In this document: positions 11,890 to 24,153 of the stretch, in pieces
How the letters are laid out: each line of letters opens with the position of its first letter
Numbering within the stretch: position 1 is the first letter of the stretch
From: Voacanga thouarsii
Taxonomy: Eukaryota; Streptophyta; Magnoliopsida; Gentianales; Apocynaceae
DNA: 64,000 nucleotides
NCBI GenBank assembly: GCA_026120185.1
Contig: JANUWF010000101.1
Coordinates: forward strand, 1 to 64,000
Direction of reading: 5' to 3'
The notes under the pieces: model-generated
Seen by the model: the letters and a program-made list of their open reading frames with translations, nothing else
The model's database searches: none
What the model was told of the DNA's origin: nothing
Position numbers and translations under genes: made by a program

Positions 11890-12228
11890 ATGGCTACCAT
11901 CTCTTTTTCCCTAATCTTAGCAAAGAACAAGTTGGTTGGAGAAAATTTTATTGATTGTAAACATAATCTCATATTTGTACTCATTGTCGAGAAGCTCAAA
12001 TACATGTTAATTGAACCATATCCTCCTAAGCCAACCGATTTGCCCACGTCCGAACAAAGGGCGGCCTGTGAAAAGTGCTTAAGTTTTTATGAGAAAGTTC
12101 GTGACTACATTTTGGGATCTATCTCAAATGTGTTGCAGTAAAAACATGAGAACATGACAACTACTTTAGATATCATGAAAGGCCTTCAGTAAATGTTTAA
12201 GCACTATAGACATCAAGCTCATCAAGTA
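11890..12228 (+). pseudogene. Ty1/copia gag fragment
   Basis: The frame opens MATISFSLILAKNKLVGENF, continues with FVLIVEKLKYMLIEPYPPKP and reaches GSISNVLQ, the standard N-terminal gag pattern of plant copia elements. TAA follows at 12139-12141. The same frame continues with KHENMTTTLDIMKGLQ, a second stop, and MFKHYRHQAHQV, so the homology runs past two stops before fading. No zinc knuckle, protease or integrase follows. It is an isolated 5' fragment of an element. Confidence 0.75.
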
Positions 12229-13769
12229 ACATAAATAATTTTTATTTACAAACGTACATATGCGTATGTACATATATATAAATTTACATACCTAGGTGAA
12301 GTATACTATCTCTTAATTATAAATATAGACATTCTATCTATTATTTTATTGTAAAAGTTAATTTTATATATAACTTTATTTATCATATTAGTAATATATA
12401 TATATATATATATATATCTGTGTGTGTGTATATAGACATTCTTTTTAGTAACTTCTTTGTTGGTTTTGCAAGCTCCATTCATCCCTATAAATGATACTCC
12501 ATTTCATACAGCCTTCACTTAATGTGAATCTAATTCTTGCACTTTTGTTTCATCTCTTTGTCTGGTTAGGTCTCTATTCAGTAGTACTAGAAAGAAAGCA
12601 TCTCTCCCCGACCCACACACACAAGAAAAGCATACTCATTGGATGATTTTGATTGGTGAATTATTTTGAGTGCCCAACAATTTACATCGGAAAGAACAAG
12701 GTTTGCTATATAAAGATAAAGGCAGCGCGATAAAGGGAGGAGAATATAGTGTAGAACATGTTTTCAAATTGTTGGATTCCTCCCGCAGAAAACGAAGACT
12801 ACTCCTCCAGAGATTGAAGAATTCTACTTGTTGTGATGAAGAATTTGGCGTTGAGAGATTGAAGTTGTGTATAGATTGATAGATTTGGATTTTCAGGGAG
12901 AGTTCATTAGGTAAATAATTTTAAATTATAATTTAATTATCTTGTTACTGAGTGAAATGAATTATAAAAGTAAAAGTTAATGTTATGGAAAAGTTATATG
13001 AAATGATAAGTTAGAAGATAATATTATAATTTTTTAAAAAAAATTAACAGTAAAAAGTTAAATTTAATTTAGTAGTAAACATTATTAAAAATCTATACGA
13101 AATATGGGTATACTTTACTTTCATATTTTTATTTTTTATAATTAAATTTTTCTTAAATAAATAAATATATATTATTTAAATTTTCACAACTCACTTGATT
13201 AGAATAGATATCAATACTATTAACCTATTAGTGTTAATATTGAATTGTTTAATCAATTAATAAGTGTTGGTTAATTATTTGTATATTGTCAAATGATATT
13301 AAATCAGAGTAAAATATTTTAAATTTAAATTAGAAAAATTAAAAAGAAAAAAATCAAAATATTGATGAAGGTGTGTGTGTAAAGTATTGCATAGAACAAT
13401 AAATCTACACTAGTAGTGGTACACTTGACTATATAACTCCAAAATCACATATTAGGATATCAACTCTTATGACAAGATAAAATTATTAGTAAATCACGAT
13501 TATTTTTGAGTAATTTTATAATTTAATCAAAAAAATTTAGACATATAAAATTACATGTCTATATTTTTAAATTAAAAAATAAAGTTTCATCATTCTAAAA
13601 ATTATATATTTTAAATTTTTACAACTAATATATTCCAATATAAGAAATAAAAGCACAATGGTGTTCAGTCTTTTCCCTTTCCCCAATGTCAGCTTTCCAT
13701 TTTTTTTTTTTTTTTAGTATTCTTTTCCGCAACTTAGAGCTTTCTTGTCGCTGGATTTTTTTTGCTTGA
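12229..13769. other. AT-rich DNA, no recognised gene
   Basis: It contains a TA dinucleotide tract at about 12386-12417 followed by TG repeats. An ORF at 12670-12879 (starting MPNNLHRKEQG, 69 codons with a basic SSRRKRRLLLQR stretch) is not recognised and has no clear family. The rest to 13769 is low complexity, including poly-T at about 13696-13716. This stretch is missing from the right arm of the inverted duplication. Confidence 0.45.
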
Positions 13770-14028
13770 TTTGGTTTTTGCTGGGATTTCATTATTGTAG
13801 TTTAGACATCGCCTTTTGGCTAGAGCTTTTTTTGGTTTGTATTTGTATTGTTGTAGGATGGAATTGTCCATTCTTTAGTCAATTGCAAATCTGAAACTCT
13901 AAATTTGCTTCTTGGAATGCAACAAAAAAAAAAAAAAAATCTATGGAGGTAAAAGTTCAACTGGGATTGACTTAGGAGTTAAACTCTGTGGCAAGAAATG
14001 AACATGACGTCCTTGACTATCTAATGTT

Positions 14029-14059
<31 letters not shown>

Positions 14060-14893
14060 GAGAACTTCTAAAGAAAAGCTAATATTATTTTTTTATCCAT
14101 AAATCAAAATTAGTTTTGCGTTAACTATGAAAAAAAAAAAATCTGAATTTCTTTCCTTTTATTATATTTTCTATCATATGCACACAAAGCCTTCATTGTT
14201 CAAGAAATATAGAGAATAAAAATAAAACCTTTTAAATCCTTCAACACCTTTCATTTTTATTGACATCAAAATAGTCAAACTGGTATAAAAAACTTGCCTG
14301 ATCAACTCTATTACACCAATACTTATTCTCTGCTTGTATAGTAAATCAAGATACCCCGTATGTATAAATAACAAGGCTGACTTTCGAGACTTCTCTGATG
14401 TTTCGTTCTCCAATTTTGGTGATCGAGTAAAACATTGGATAATGATAAATGAGCCATGGAGATATTATCATATGATATGATCAGTAACACATGATCAACT
14501 AGTTTTTTTTTAATTCATTTTTTAATCAATAGCAGTATTAGGAGATATTTTTAATCACTAGCTATAGAAGTGCATGTGGAACTCGGAAGAGGATAGAAAG
14601 GCGAAATAATTTTTATCGGCTTGATTTTTCAATGTCTAACTATTTTGGACCATTTTATTTGTCCTCTATTTAGAAAATTTCTGTCGGTATATATTTGTAT
14701 TTTAATATTTTAAGTTTACACTTTTACTTTATTTTTTAAAGATGATGTGAAGATTTTCTATTTATTGGATTCATTTCATTGTCGAGACTGATTTCCGTTC
14801 AGTGTATTGTGCAAGTAAGGAGAAGTTCTAAAGCCCAGCCCATTGAACTTGAGCTAATGTTGGGTAAAAACTAATATTGAAATATATTAGTGG
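13770..14893. repeat. Left arm of the inverted duplication, RWP-RK 3' flank
   Basis: Reverse-complement match to about 56858-57970. The 79-codon ORF at 14174-14413 (minus) recurs at 57337-57576 (plus) with one amino-acid change. It is read here as conserved because of recent duplication, not because it is a gene. The part from about 14560 to 14890 also resembles 30815-31380, the 3' flank of RWP-RK copy B. Confidence 0.8.
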
Positions 14894-15684
14894 TTAATGT
14901 TGAGATTTCAGCATTCCCATGAGTTTTCTTTTCATAAAGTTGGCCTTGAAGCATGCTTGTCTCAATCTCTTTTTTTGATCTCCCAACTGCGTATCAGGGA
15001 TTTGTTCCATCAACTTCTTCTCACGTTCCAATATCTCAATGGCTTCTCTCAAGTTCTTCTCAACCATATGTCCTCCTTCTTTTTCATTTCACATCTCCTG
15101 AACATTCTTGATTAGGGTCTCCAAACTCATCAACTTCCTATGAGGCCATTGACGAATACCCAACTCCCTATATCTTTTCTTGAGAGGGGTTAGGTCAATA
15201 TTTAGTTCTTCGCCCGTCCGAGTGAGTGGCATGTAAAAGTGCTTCAAAATGGTTGCTCTTGATAATGTCTTGGAGCTACTGCCCTTCTCCTCTCTATGTG
15301 TCCTAATGATCTTCTTCTCGACAGGAACTTCGTCTGAAGTGATACCTTAATTGTCGTCACACAATAACAGCGGATGGTTCACCTCGATATTAAATTCAAG
15401 ATGCATTTCATGATTCCTCACTCCGAATTCATTGATAAGACCACTCCATATTTCTCTTGAAAAAAGAAAAATAATCTCAGTAAAGGTAATGCCATTCAAA
15501 ATCCATGTTCTATTGTATGATAACCTTGAGCCATACTCTGGCTTTATTTAAAATTCAATAGAGAGTAGAAAGGATCATGCATATGCATATCCTCAATTAA
15601 AGGAACAGCATCAAAAACAGTCTCTTGAATGGGCATATCAAATTGGAAATTCAAAGTAGCATGTTCAGAACATCCACAGATTTG
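14894..15684 (-). pseudogene. RWP-RK (RKD-type) transcription factor, copy A, 5'-truncated
   Basis: The minus strand encodes the RWP-RK domain region: REEKGSSSKTLSRATILK, then FYMPLTRTGEELNIDLTLL, then the signature written QWPHRK instead of RWPHRK (glutamine CAA at 15149-15151). A coiled-coil-like tail follows (LREAIEILEREKKLMEQIP) and ends at a TAA at 14894-14896. RKD proteins are plant nuclear DNA-binding regulators of egg-cell and embryo programmes. Disabling features are a TAA (15347-15349) just before the domain, where copy C has CAA; a TGA directly after VQEM that cuts off the tail; and loss of everything upstream of the exon at about 15684, where an LTR begins. It matches copy C very closely in inverted orientation. 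Confidence 0.85.
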
Positions 15685-17663
15685 CATACATGGCTATTTT
15701 ATGTGCTCTCTATGTGTATTCTCTTAAGAAAAATGTGTTTGATAAGTTAATTATTTTGTTGGGCATGGTAAGTAATTTATATGCAGGTAATTGTTCATTT
15801 TATCCATATATATATACTATGTATAGAAAATTAATTAGTGAAATTAACTTGAGGATTACTTTTTCAATAAATTTATCCCAATGATCTTCCTCTTGTGCAA
15901 AGAACACTCTTAAATAAATTCATTTTTAATTAGGGTTTCGGCTTTATTTCCCAAGCTAATAATCTTGGTCAAATTTTGGGTCAAAGCTAATTTTGACCTC
16001 TTGAATTGATTTCTTGAATGGACCCAAGACCCATTTCTTACACCCATGGATTTTTTTTTTAACTCAACAAAACACCCTCAATCCTAACCATTGGACATAG
16101 GGTATTTTTAAGTGAACCCATTTTAACCCTTGGATCAAAATGTACCCTAGTATAAAATCAAAATTTCCCCATTTCCTCCCCCATAATGGCCGAAATTCCC
16201 TCTCCATTCTTCCCCAAGTCTTTTTCCTTCTTCTTCTTCCTAGAAGCAGCCCTCCCCTCCTCTCCATTGAAGCTGGCCGACAGCTTGCTCCCCCAACATT
16301 CCCAACCGAAATTCTTGCACCCACATGCAAGTCTTAGCTTGGCAATCATTCTTCCTCCAACTACCATCATTTCTTGGGGTTTAGAGAGGCATTTTCAGTG
16401 ATTTTTCAGCCAAGAGCAAAGGTAATTTCTCCATGTGTTTTTCCTTCTTCTTTTCTATTTCCATAGTAATCGAATATGGTCTCACTCACCATTTCATTTT
16501 CTTGAAAAATCATTCCATAAGAGAGCCAAAGATTTGAAGATCAAGCCTCCATCTTGTCACCTTTTATTTGTATAAGACTAGAGCTCCAAAGAGGTAACCA
16601 AAGCTTGCATTTTCTTCTTTTGTTTCTAGCTTGACCGAAATTTCTAGCTTGCTGGACAGATTTTCATTTTTAATTTGTTTAAGCATTTTGAGTGTTGATG
16701 TGTGATGTAAATGTTGATATTTATGTTAAGGGATGTTGTATGATGTGCGAAATGAAGTCTTGTACGCAAAGAAGTCTTTTTTTTAGCCACTTATATAGCA
16801 TAAAACCGAAATTTGCATTTTCTGTCCAGATTTGTGAAAATGTGGTTTGAAGCCTTGATTTGATGTTTCCTTCTTGGATTTGTGTTAAATAATGTTGTAT
16901 TCATGTTGAGTAAATGATGCCTTATGTGTATGATATATGTATTGGTGTTATTGCTTGAATTTTGGTGTGTTTTTTTTTTTTTATGCTCAAGTATTGTTGG
17001 AGTAAAACAGGGTGTTGCTGGAAAATCGAAGTTTGGAATGGATGTTGTTTTGATTGAGATAAGTGATGATCATATGGACTGTGAATGATATTTTATAGGG
17101 TCTAGGGTGTGTTGGGGATTTATTTGAGGGTGTATAAAGGTTTGGTGTTTGAAAATTGTGGTGTTTTGATGAGTATATGTTTGCTGCCAGAAAACCCCTG
17201 TTCAGAGATCTGACTTTAAACCACCGAAAAATATACTTATTGTTGGATTTTTAGGCTGAATTTTTTATTTTACAAACTAGGGGATGTTATAAAAATTATG
17301 GCTCAAGAATCATTGAAAAACTCCTAGTATTTCGAAAGTTATGAATTTTTGAAAATTGTTGCTCCAGAGTGGTCGTGATTCTGGCGAGATGTTTGAGAAA
17401 TTTAATTAACCTGGTTTTTCAAATATTTTTGGGAAAGTAATTGCATGGTAATTCACCTAACATATAGTAGTGTTATTCTGGAAATTTTCAGCAAGAAAAA
17501 AAATTTTTTCCTTAGATAATTAAATCGACTTTTGAGGCCTCTAAACTGCTTCACAAACAGAGTTTTACACTAAGGGTTTAAAACATGAATTTTGCTCTGA
17601 AAATTTCTTTAGCTAGATTGAAATGAATCTACATAAAATTTATGAGATATTTTAACTTTCTGG

Positions 17664-17697
<34 letters not shown>

Positions 17698-19756
17698 CTA
17701 GTTAACTATCTACTTAGTTACCTATTTATTTATTTATTTATTTAGTTAATTAACTATTTATTTAGTTATTTACTTATTTATTTACATATTATCTATTTAT
17801 TTATCTACTTATTTATTATCTATTTATTTGCCTATTTACTTACTTATTTAATTACTTATTTATTTATTCATTGATTGATTTATTTGTTTATTTACTTACT
17901 TATCAATCTTGCTATTTATTCATCGTTTAAATCATTTGTTCTTTTTTTAACTTGATGGGATGTTTCCCACCCTAATCTATGTGGATTGATTTCTTGATTA
18001 AGGGTTTAGGATTAATAATATTAGAATAAGCAAGTGTGATTAGCATGAGGAGATAGAAGAGATTACTTGGAGCATAAGTAACCTCTTTTTTCTTAGGGAT
18101 TTATGTAGTTTGATCTCTAAGGACTTGTGATCAAGAGATTAATTCTTGTATAATTTATATTAGATTTGGAGCCGGATTTGGGAGGAAGGAAGGATTGAAA
18201 AATTTGAAAAGATTTCTTTTGCTAAGCTTTTGGACAAGGTAAGTCCTTGCATCTCATGACTCGTTTATGCAAAACAACTCTATGGAAAGTTCATATAATC
18301 ATGTACACATATTTATGTCACAAGAAGCACATGATATGATTTCACTTATGAGTTTTATTTTATGGCACTTGGTATCACTTTTAGCACTTTACGACTTCCA
18401 CTTGGGAAAAGTATGCATGATCAATTTTTGAAATCTTCTTATGAATGTTATGATATGATTAGGAGCCATGCATCAATGTTTATATCTAATGACAAATTTT
18501 CCTTCATGCATATAATTGCGAAAATCATAGCATAAGATTTTGGCTCCTAACAATTATCACTGTTGAGGCAAGGTATGAACTAATTTGATTTATTTGTGCC
18601 TTGAGCAAATTTGAATAGAACGGATGACATGATTTCTATTTTAAAAGTATTTTTGAGAGAATGTACGATTGTGGTTTTGAATTGGGCTGAATTTTAAACC
18701 AAATATGGTTTTGGGGACAGAAACAATGTTTTGATAATGAAATTGTACATTCCAAATCGGAATGGGAATTTCTTGAATCTCCTTGTTGAAGACTTGAGTA
18801 CTCAAAGGGGCGAAGCTATAGGGCTAGCTTTCGTTAGACTAGGAGAGATTTCCGGTTGATAGGCCGTCTCCGGCAAACTGTCCTTTCCAAACGGGGCGTC
18901 AGTCCTAATAGTTTAGCCAGGTCCTTAGCTAGCAGCGGAGTTTTGAGAACTCTGACGGACGGACGTGGGACATCCGGGCCTGAGGCAAATGTGTAAGAGA
19001 GAAGAAGGAGGATGATTCTCTCTGTAGGTTGATCACCTACACGTGATTATTTTTGTACATACCGTAGCCATATTTGTATGGTATTGTTGATCTACAGTCT
19101 CGATACGCGATGTGGTTGAATAATGATAGATTCCAGACTTTTGCTAAAACGAATTCTTGTTCCAGGAATTTTGACTTGAACTGATTGCCTAACAAAATTC
19201 TTATATACATTTCTCAATCAATCGTACTTGTGGATCTCTCTTCAAAAAAAAAAAAAAAAAAAAAAAACAAGAGAAAGAAAGAAAACTTGACAATGGATTT
19301 GAGATGGACAAATGCAAATTTTCTGTACTTTACATCCGTTCAATTTATTTCATAAGCATGCTTTATGTCATTGATTTCATAACTATCACTTTCACATACT
19401 GCGGACTTATTGAGATTATTTATAATCTCACACTACTTTTCCAAACCTCAATTTTTTTCAGGGTAGTGTATGTTTATCAAGACCAAGTGCTGAAGATCAT
19501 TTTATTATAGATTAGGTTTTGATACTCTTCTACCATTATTCTAGTGATAATGTATAAGGATTTCGTTTGGCTTACAGAGTTTTATCCTTGTGAGTCTGTA
19601 TTGGGATTTATTTAGTTAGTAATTCAGTTTCCACTTTGAAGTTAATGTTAGTTATACCTCGTTGCTTTCTTTTCTTCTGTTGTTATAAAGACCCCTTGTC
19701 TAAGAGGACGGGGCAACATTCCCTGGTCATTTAGGCCACTTAGTAGGGGTGTTACA
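15684..19756 (+). mobile_element. Long gypsy LTR, lacking about its first 60 bp (LTR1)
   Basis: It is co-linear with the LTRs at 36504-40669 and 44567-48681 from the phrase gcatacatggctattttatg onward and ends in ggggtgttaca at 19746-19756. The missing 5' piece corresponds to 44567-44628. The sequence after it matches the sequence after the 3' LTR at 48681, so this copy arose by duplication of a larger block and not by its own insertion. No internal retrotransposon sequence follows. Small ORFs at 16186-16401 and 19304-19510 recur in the other LTR copies and are discussed separately. Confidence 0.9.
17668..17935. repeat. AT dinucleotide tract and degenerate tttatctatttattta array inside LTR1
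   Basis: An (AT)n tract at about 17668-17694 is followed by roughly 230 bp of degenerate TTTA, CTAT and GTTA tetranucleotides. The same block, with different dinucleotide lengths, occurs at about 38565-38825 and 46605-46850. The dinucleotide tract is nearly absent in the last. Confidence 0.8.
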
Positions 19757-20762
19757 AAGGAGATCAAGGAATAGTAAAATTCATGTTTGTTCTCAATTGG
19801 TATTGAATTAGAATTAATATGAATTAATATAATAAAAGAATCGGTAAAAAAATTAAAAAATTAAATCCACGGCATATCCCTCACAGACTATCACGGATTT
19901 GCCATGGAATAATTGAGAACTTTATGCTTCCGTGGCAAATCCGTTGCAGATTACTTCAGATTTGGCCACAGAATCAACTCAATTGACCAATTTCATGGCA
20001 ATTCCATGGCAAATTGCCATGGATTTGTGAGGGAACCAATAAATAAAAATTTAAAACTCATTCAATTATTAATTCACAATTTTCATTTTAAGACTAAATA
20101 AGTTATAGATAAACAAATCAAAAATTGTATAAACCATTTGATCTTTACTCTTCGAAGTGTGTCGAATTACAATTAATACAAATTAATATAATGAAAGAAT
20201 TAGAACAAAGAAGAAGAAGAAAAAATTCATGGCGAAGCCTTAGCTGTTTGCTTGGGATTGGTCACGGACTACAAGACATGGCAAATTGTCCGTGGCAAAT
20301 CCCTAGCAGTTTGCTAGGGATATGCTATGAAAATATTTAATTTTATTAAAATATTATTCAATGACAAATTTGTGGTAGATTGTCACGAATTTACGACGGA
20401 ATACAACTATTGTAACTTATTATGGATCTGCGACGAAATATTCTATACTTCTCTCATTTTTCATGTATTGGAAAATGCTTTAATTTTGCCATGGAAAATT
20501 TTCCATCGCACATCATTGGTTAATTTTTGGAACAATTTGTTAGCACTTTTTTTTGCTATCGATTTGTGATGGAATATGTTTCATCACTAGTTGCTACTGT
20601 TTCTATCACAATTCCGTGGAAAATAGCTACGGATTTGCTATGGTATTCTATCCCTCACAATTTGCTTTGTCTTTTGCGGTTTTGTGGGAAATCCATCATT
20701 GATTGCCACAGAAAATTTTTCGTGGCAAAAGTCTGTGGCAGATTCATAGTTTTTTTGTAGTG
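19757..20762. mobile_element. End segment of a CACTA-like element, ccgtggcaaat family
   Basis: Between about 19866 and 20756 the sequence carries many forms of ccgtggcaaatccgtgg/ccacggatttgccacgg in both orientations, a CACTA-style subterminal array. It stops at ttttttgtagtg (20751-20762), the complement of CACTACAAAAAA. The left boundary is the LTR1 end, so the LTR inserted within or beside this element. A near copy is at 48682-49689, and related pieces are at about 36000-36260 and 61502-62111. No transposase is present. Confidence 0.7.
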
Positions 20763-21133
20763 AATCATTCGCAAAAGAAAGTTCATTCGAGCTCGTTTTT
20801 GTTCGAATAAGACTCCTTTGTTTAATGAAATGAACAAACTAAAATGAAATATTATGTTCGACTATAAGAAATTTGCACGCCAAATTCAACCCAAATTTGG
20901 GATGAACTTGAAACAGATTTTTATTAATTTATTTTTAATTTTTATTAAATAATATATTTTTAAGAATTTATGCTGGATTTGTTTCAAATTTTAATTAAAT
21001 TTGGGATAAATTTGCAACGAATACTAATATTACTTAATTTTTTTAAAAAATAAAATTTTAAGAATTCATCCTAAATCCATTCGAAATCTTTCCAAATTTG
21101 GAGGCAGATTTTTTAATTGCTTCACTATTTAGA
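20763..21133. other. AT-rich spacer
   Basis: The first ~106 bp (to 20868) continue the duplicated block shared with 49690-49789. The rest includes repeated phrases such as aaatttgggatgaa and aaatttgggataaa that look like a decayed subterminal repeat of another element. No gene is seen. Confidence 0.4.
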
Positions 21134-21414
21134 GAAAAATGAGCCGATACAGTTCCTTAAATTTTATGTTTCGGATGTTTAGGTCCTTTTTCTTTTTTTA
21201 AACTTGTTAGGTCCCAAATTACTCTTTTTATATCGTTTTGGTCCTTTTATTAGTATTTTGTTAGTCAGATGACAGCTTGACCAACGAAACCCTGCAAAAA
21301 GGACCAAAACTGTACAAAAACAATAATTAGGGGAATTAAAAAGTTGAAAAAAGAAAAGAAAAGGGACCTAAACCTCTAAAACATAAAAGTTAAGGGATTG
21401 AAGGAATCCATTCC
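21134..21414. mobile_element. Palindromic MITE, copy 1
   Basis: About 280 bp whose two ends are imperfect inverted repeats of 45-55 bp (left ccttaaattttatgtttcgg, right ctctaaaacataaaagttaag). Family members are at 22003-22249 and 49849-50085. The shared edge is gaaaaattagccgattcaat-like. No coding capacity is present. Confidence 0.75.
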
Positions 21415-22002
21415 AAGTTAATGACGATTAGTTAATAAAATATTCAAAAAGAAATTAGTTAAGGAATTATTCCCAACTTTGAGCGGAATTGGAGATAGAT
21501 TCTTTAGAAAATGTTATTATTTAATGAAAAATTAAAAGAAAAAAATTAATAAAAAGAATCCAACGGAAATCTATCTCAAATTTAGGAGAACTTTTGGAAT
21601 AGAATCTTAAGAAAAATTTATTATTTAACGAAAAATAAAAAATTAATAATTTAATGAAGGAATACTTCCAAATTTTAATTAATTTGCATTATTGATGTTA
21701 TAATTATGCTTTTAATTGATGCAATAGAATGGTTAGTATAATCATTTTATTAACAATTTTTTTTTTTTTTGTCTTAGATACAATACTAGTTAAATGAATA
21801 GATATATATTTAATTTGATGGTCACAAATTTGAAATTAAGCAAATGTTACAACGTAATATTATTTAATTACTTGGAAAAAATGACAAATTATATCCGGTG
21901 TGATTAAAATTTAATATATTTACCTTTTTTAACTTTTGTAGAAAATCTAATAATTAGATTATTAATTAGTGAAATTTATATATATGCTTTATAGGTCTGC
22001 TT
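21415..22002. other. AT-rich spacer, no gene
   Basis: Low-complexity AT-rich DNA with phrases (aaatttaggagaacttttgg, gaattggagatagattcttt) resembling those at 20880-21110. This suggests one decayed element into which the MITE inserted. No open frame of interest is present. Confidence 0.35.
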
Positions 22003-22249
22003 GAAAAGTTAACCGATTCAATCCTTTAACTTTTATTTTTTACAATTTTGATCCCTTTTCTTTTTTTCAACTTGTTAAATCTCTCAACTAATTCGTTAGT
22101 CGAATGATGGTTTGACTAACATAACTATGATAAAATGACTAAAATCGCACAAAAATAATATTTGGGGAATCTAAAAAGTTGAAAAAAAATAAGAGAGACC
22201 AAAACCTCCAAAGCATAAAAGATAATGGACTGAATCGACTAATTTTTCC
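22003..22249. mobile_element. Palindromic MITE, copy 2
   Basis: About 247 bp with inverted ends gaaaagttaaccgattcaat and, at the far end, tgaatcgactaatttttcc. The core contains the same cgttagtcgaatgatggtttgac motif region as copy 1, more diverged. Confidence 0.75.
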
Positions 22250-22804
22250 AAATATATTATATATATTTAAATATTAATTCTATTATATTAGTATGTTTAT
22301 TTATATTTTATAGTATTAAGAGTTATTGTTAATAAATCTTGTATTATAGTATTAAGATTACTTTTGTTATATTATTTATTTAATATTATAATATTTAATT
22401 ATTTTATTAAATTTTGAATTATTATTTTTATGAAATTTTCATTTATAATATATTTTAAAAATATAATTCTATTATATTATTATATTTATTTATATTTTAT
22501 AATAATAAGATTTATTCTTAATAAATCTTATACTATAGTATTATGATTAATTATATTATATTATATTATTTAACATTATAATATTCAATTATCTTATTAA
22601 TTTTTGAATTAAAATTTGTATAGATTTTAAAATGAAAAAATATAAATAAAACAAACTTGAACTCAATACTTTGATTCATTTGTATTCGAATACAATTGTA
22701 ATTGTAGGTGACAATTTCATCATTCAATGAAATTTAATATAAATCAGCCTAATTTCTTCTACTTTTGCAACGTGGGATAATTTGAGCATGTAAGATGTTA
22801 GACC
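22250..22804. other. Highly AT-rich DNA, no gene
   Basis: It consists mostly of TATTA/ATTTA text. Two related blocks (about 22270-22440 and 22450-22615) share phrases such as ttctattatattagtatgtttatttatattttata and taataaatctt, indicating an old internal duplication of roughly 180 bp. Confidence 0.45.
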
Positions 22805-22992
22805 CAGTCCTAGTTGCAGTTGGTGAAATTCTAAAATTAGGTAAATTTATGGAGAAATTATTTAATACAATTAGTTTAAGATAAGAATCGAAGTTATCCA
22901 ATCCTAGTTGTAGTTGGTGAAATTCAAAAATTATATAAAAATTTGGAGAAAGAACTTAATGCAATTAGTTTAAGAATACGAGTTTTAAAGAA
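22805..22992 (+). repeat. Two-copy tandem repeat of about 94 bp
   Basis: The phrase tcctagttg(c/t)agttggtgaaatt occurs at 22809 and 22903, and the following text (ggagaaa, aatacaattagtttaag or aatgcaattagtttaag) also repeats at the same spacing. Confidence 0.7.
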
Positions 22993-23800
22993 GCAATAAA
23001 AATTAATAATTTTTAATATTGCGTTTTCTGTGCAAATAATTTAATATTTAAAATTAATTTTTTATATATAAAAATTCTTTTAGGACGGTCGAGAAAAGAC
23101 GTCCAGAACAGGATTCGTTAGTTCGCGGAGGGGGTTCAGCATGAATCCAACTTGTTTATTAAAGGCATTCAAACAAGGAGTATGTGCTGGGCTTTTAGAA
23201 GCTGTGTATATGGTCTCGGATGATCCCTCTTTTTTTTTTTTTTTTTTTTTGCCTTTTCAATGAATTTTACTTACATCATTAAAATTCTGAATAAAATTAA
23301 ATATTCTCTCCATCATATTTGTATGAATTCAATTGTATAAGAGTTCTACCAAAGTGCTAAATTCTTGAATTGCTCTCGACTAAAAGAATCGTAATTAAGA
23401 AGTAAAAGTGCATTAAATCGGTGAATCCAAATGAAAAATTCAACTTCAATCCTTCCTTTTTCCCTAAATTCTCCATATTAAATTTCCAAACCTTGCAAGC
23501 TAAACTCCCTCAAGGTGATCCGATTTGGCTTGTGTATTGAGCATTGGAATCCAATGGTCCGAGGCTGGCTGAATTTTCGAGCTCGTTGGATTGCCATTCA
23601 AGTACAACCGAGTGGAAGGCAAAATTAGAAAATGTGCAGGACTTTGGTCAACTCCGGTTGTCGGCAGGGGAGGTTGAGATTGTTGATTTTGCCGAGGCCC
23701 CAGTTGGTCATGATCGTGGAGCAGGACTTGAGTCACGGGGGCAGCATTTTGAGGTGGTTTGTGGAGGTCTTGCACTACTATTTGACCCGGTACTCAATGC
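22993..23800. other. Unrecognised region with a GC-richer ORF pair
   Basis: Poly-T lies at about 23230-23250. From 23500 to 23800 the base composition is more balanced and both strands are open (23544-23813 plus, 23500-23775 minus, about 90 codons each). Neither translation is recognised. The minus frame is Pro/Gln/His-rich, and the plus frame has an acidic EVEIVDFAEAP stretch. It could be a gene fragment carried by a transposon. Confidence 0.35.
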
Positions 23801-24080
23801 TAGGGCTGTTTAGAAAATTTAAAATCCAAATCAATTAGACCGATCCAATCCAACTCAACCTAAATTTTGATTTTTGGATTGGTTTGGATTGAGTTAAGAA
23901 AATTAAGAATCAATAATTTGATTCAGGTTTTTAAAATTATATAACACAACCCAACCCGAACCAATATAATTAATTAAATTTATTTAATTTTTAAAAATTT
24001 ATCAAAACATTAAAAAATCAAAAACAAGAGAAAAAAATGAAATAAGACAAATCCTAAAATCTAAATACCCTTTTAGACAA
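23801..24080 (+). mobile_element. hAT-like terminal sequence
   Basis: It starts tagggctgtttagaaaattt at 23801 and continues with repeated ccaatccaac/ttggattggtttgg text, an inverted-repeat arrangement typical of plant hAT ends and derived MITEs. The opposite end was not located. Confidence 0.5.
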
Positions 24081-24100
24081 AATCACTTCAATGTCACGGG

Positions 24101-24101
<1 letters not shown>

Positions 24102-24142
<41 letters not shown>

Positions 24143-24153
24143 GCACACACACA
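24102..24153. repeat. (CT)n microsatellite followed by (AC)n
   Basis: About 19 CT dinucleotides run from 24102 to 24140, followed by atg and an AC run to about 24153. Likely length-polymorphic. Confidence 0.95.

Noticed and set aside
14174..14413. 79-codon minus ORF repeated at 57337-57576
   Set aside because: Identity is explained by the inverted duplication. It lacks a domain, and the surrounding non-coding DNA is equally conserved.
14897..15115. Plus-strand ORF with counterparts at 31391-31615 and 56636-56854
   Set aside because: It is the antisense shadow of the RWP-RK coiled-coil tail.
16064..16401. ORFs on both strands of the LTR, repeated at 36965-37302 and 45087-45348
   Set aside because: They sit in LTR sequence and are conserved through recent duplication. 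Listed as a question in the findings, not as genes.
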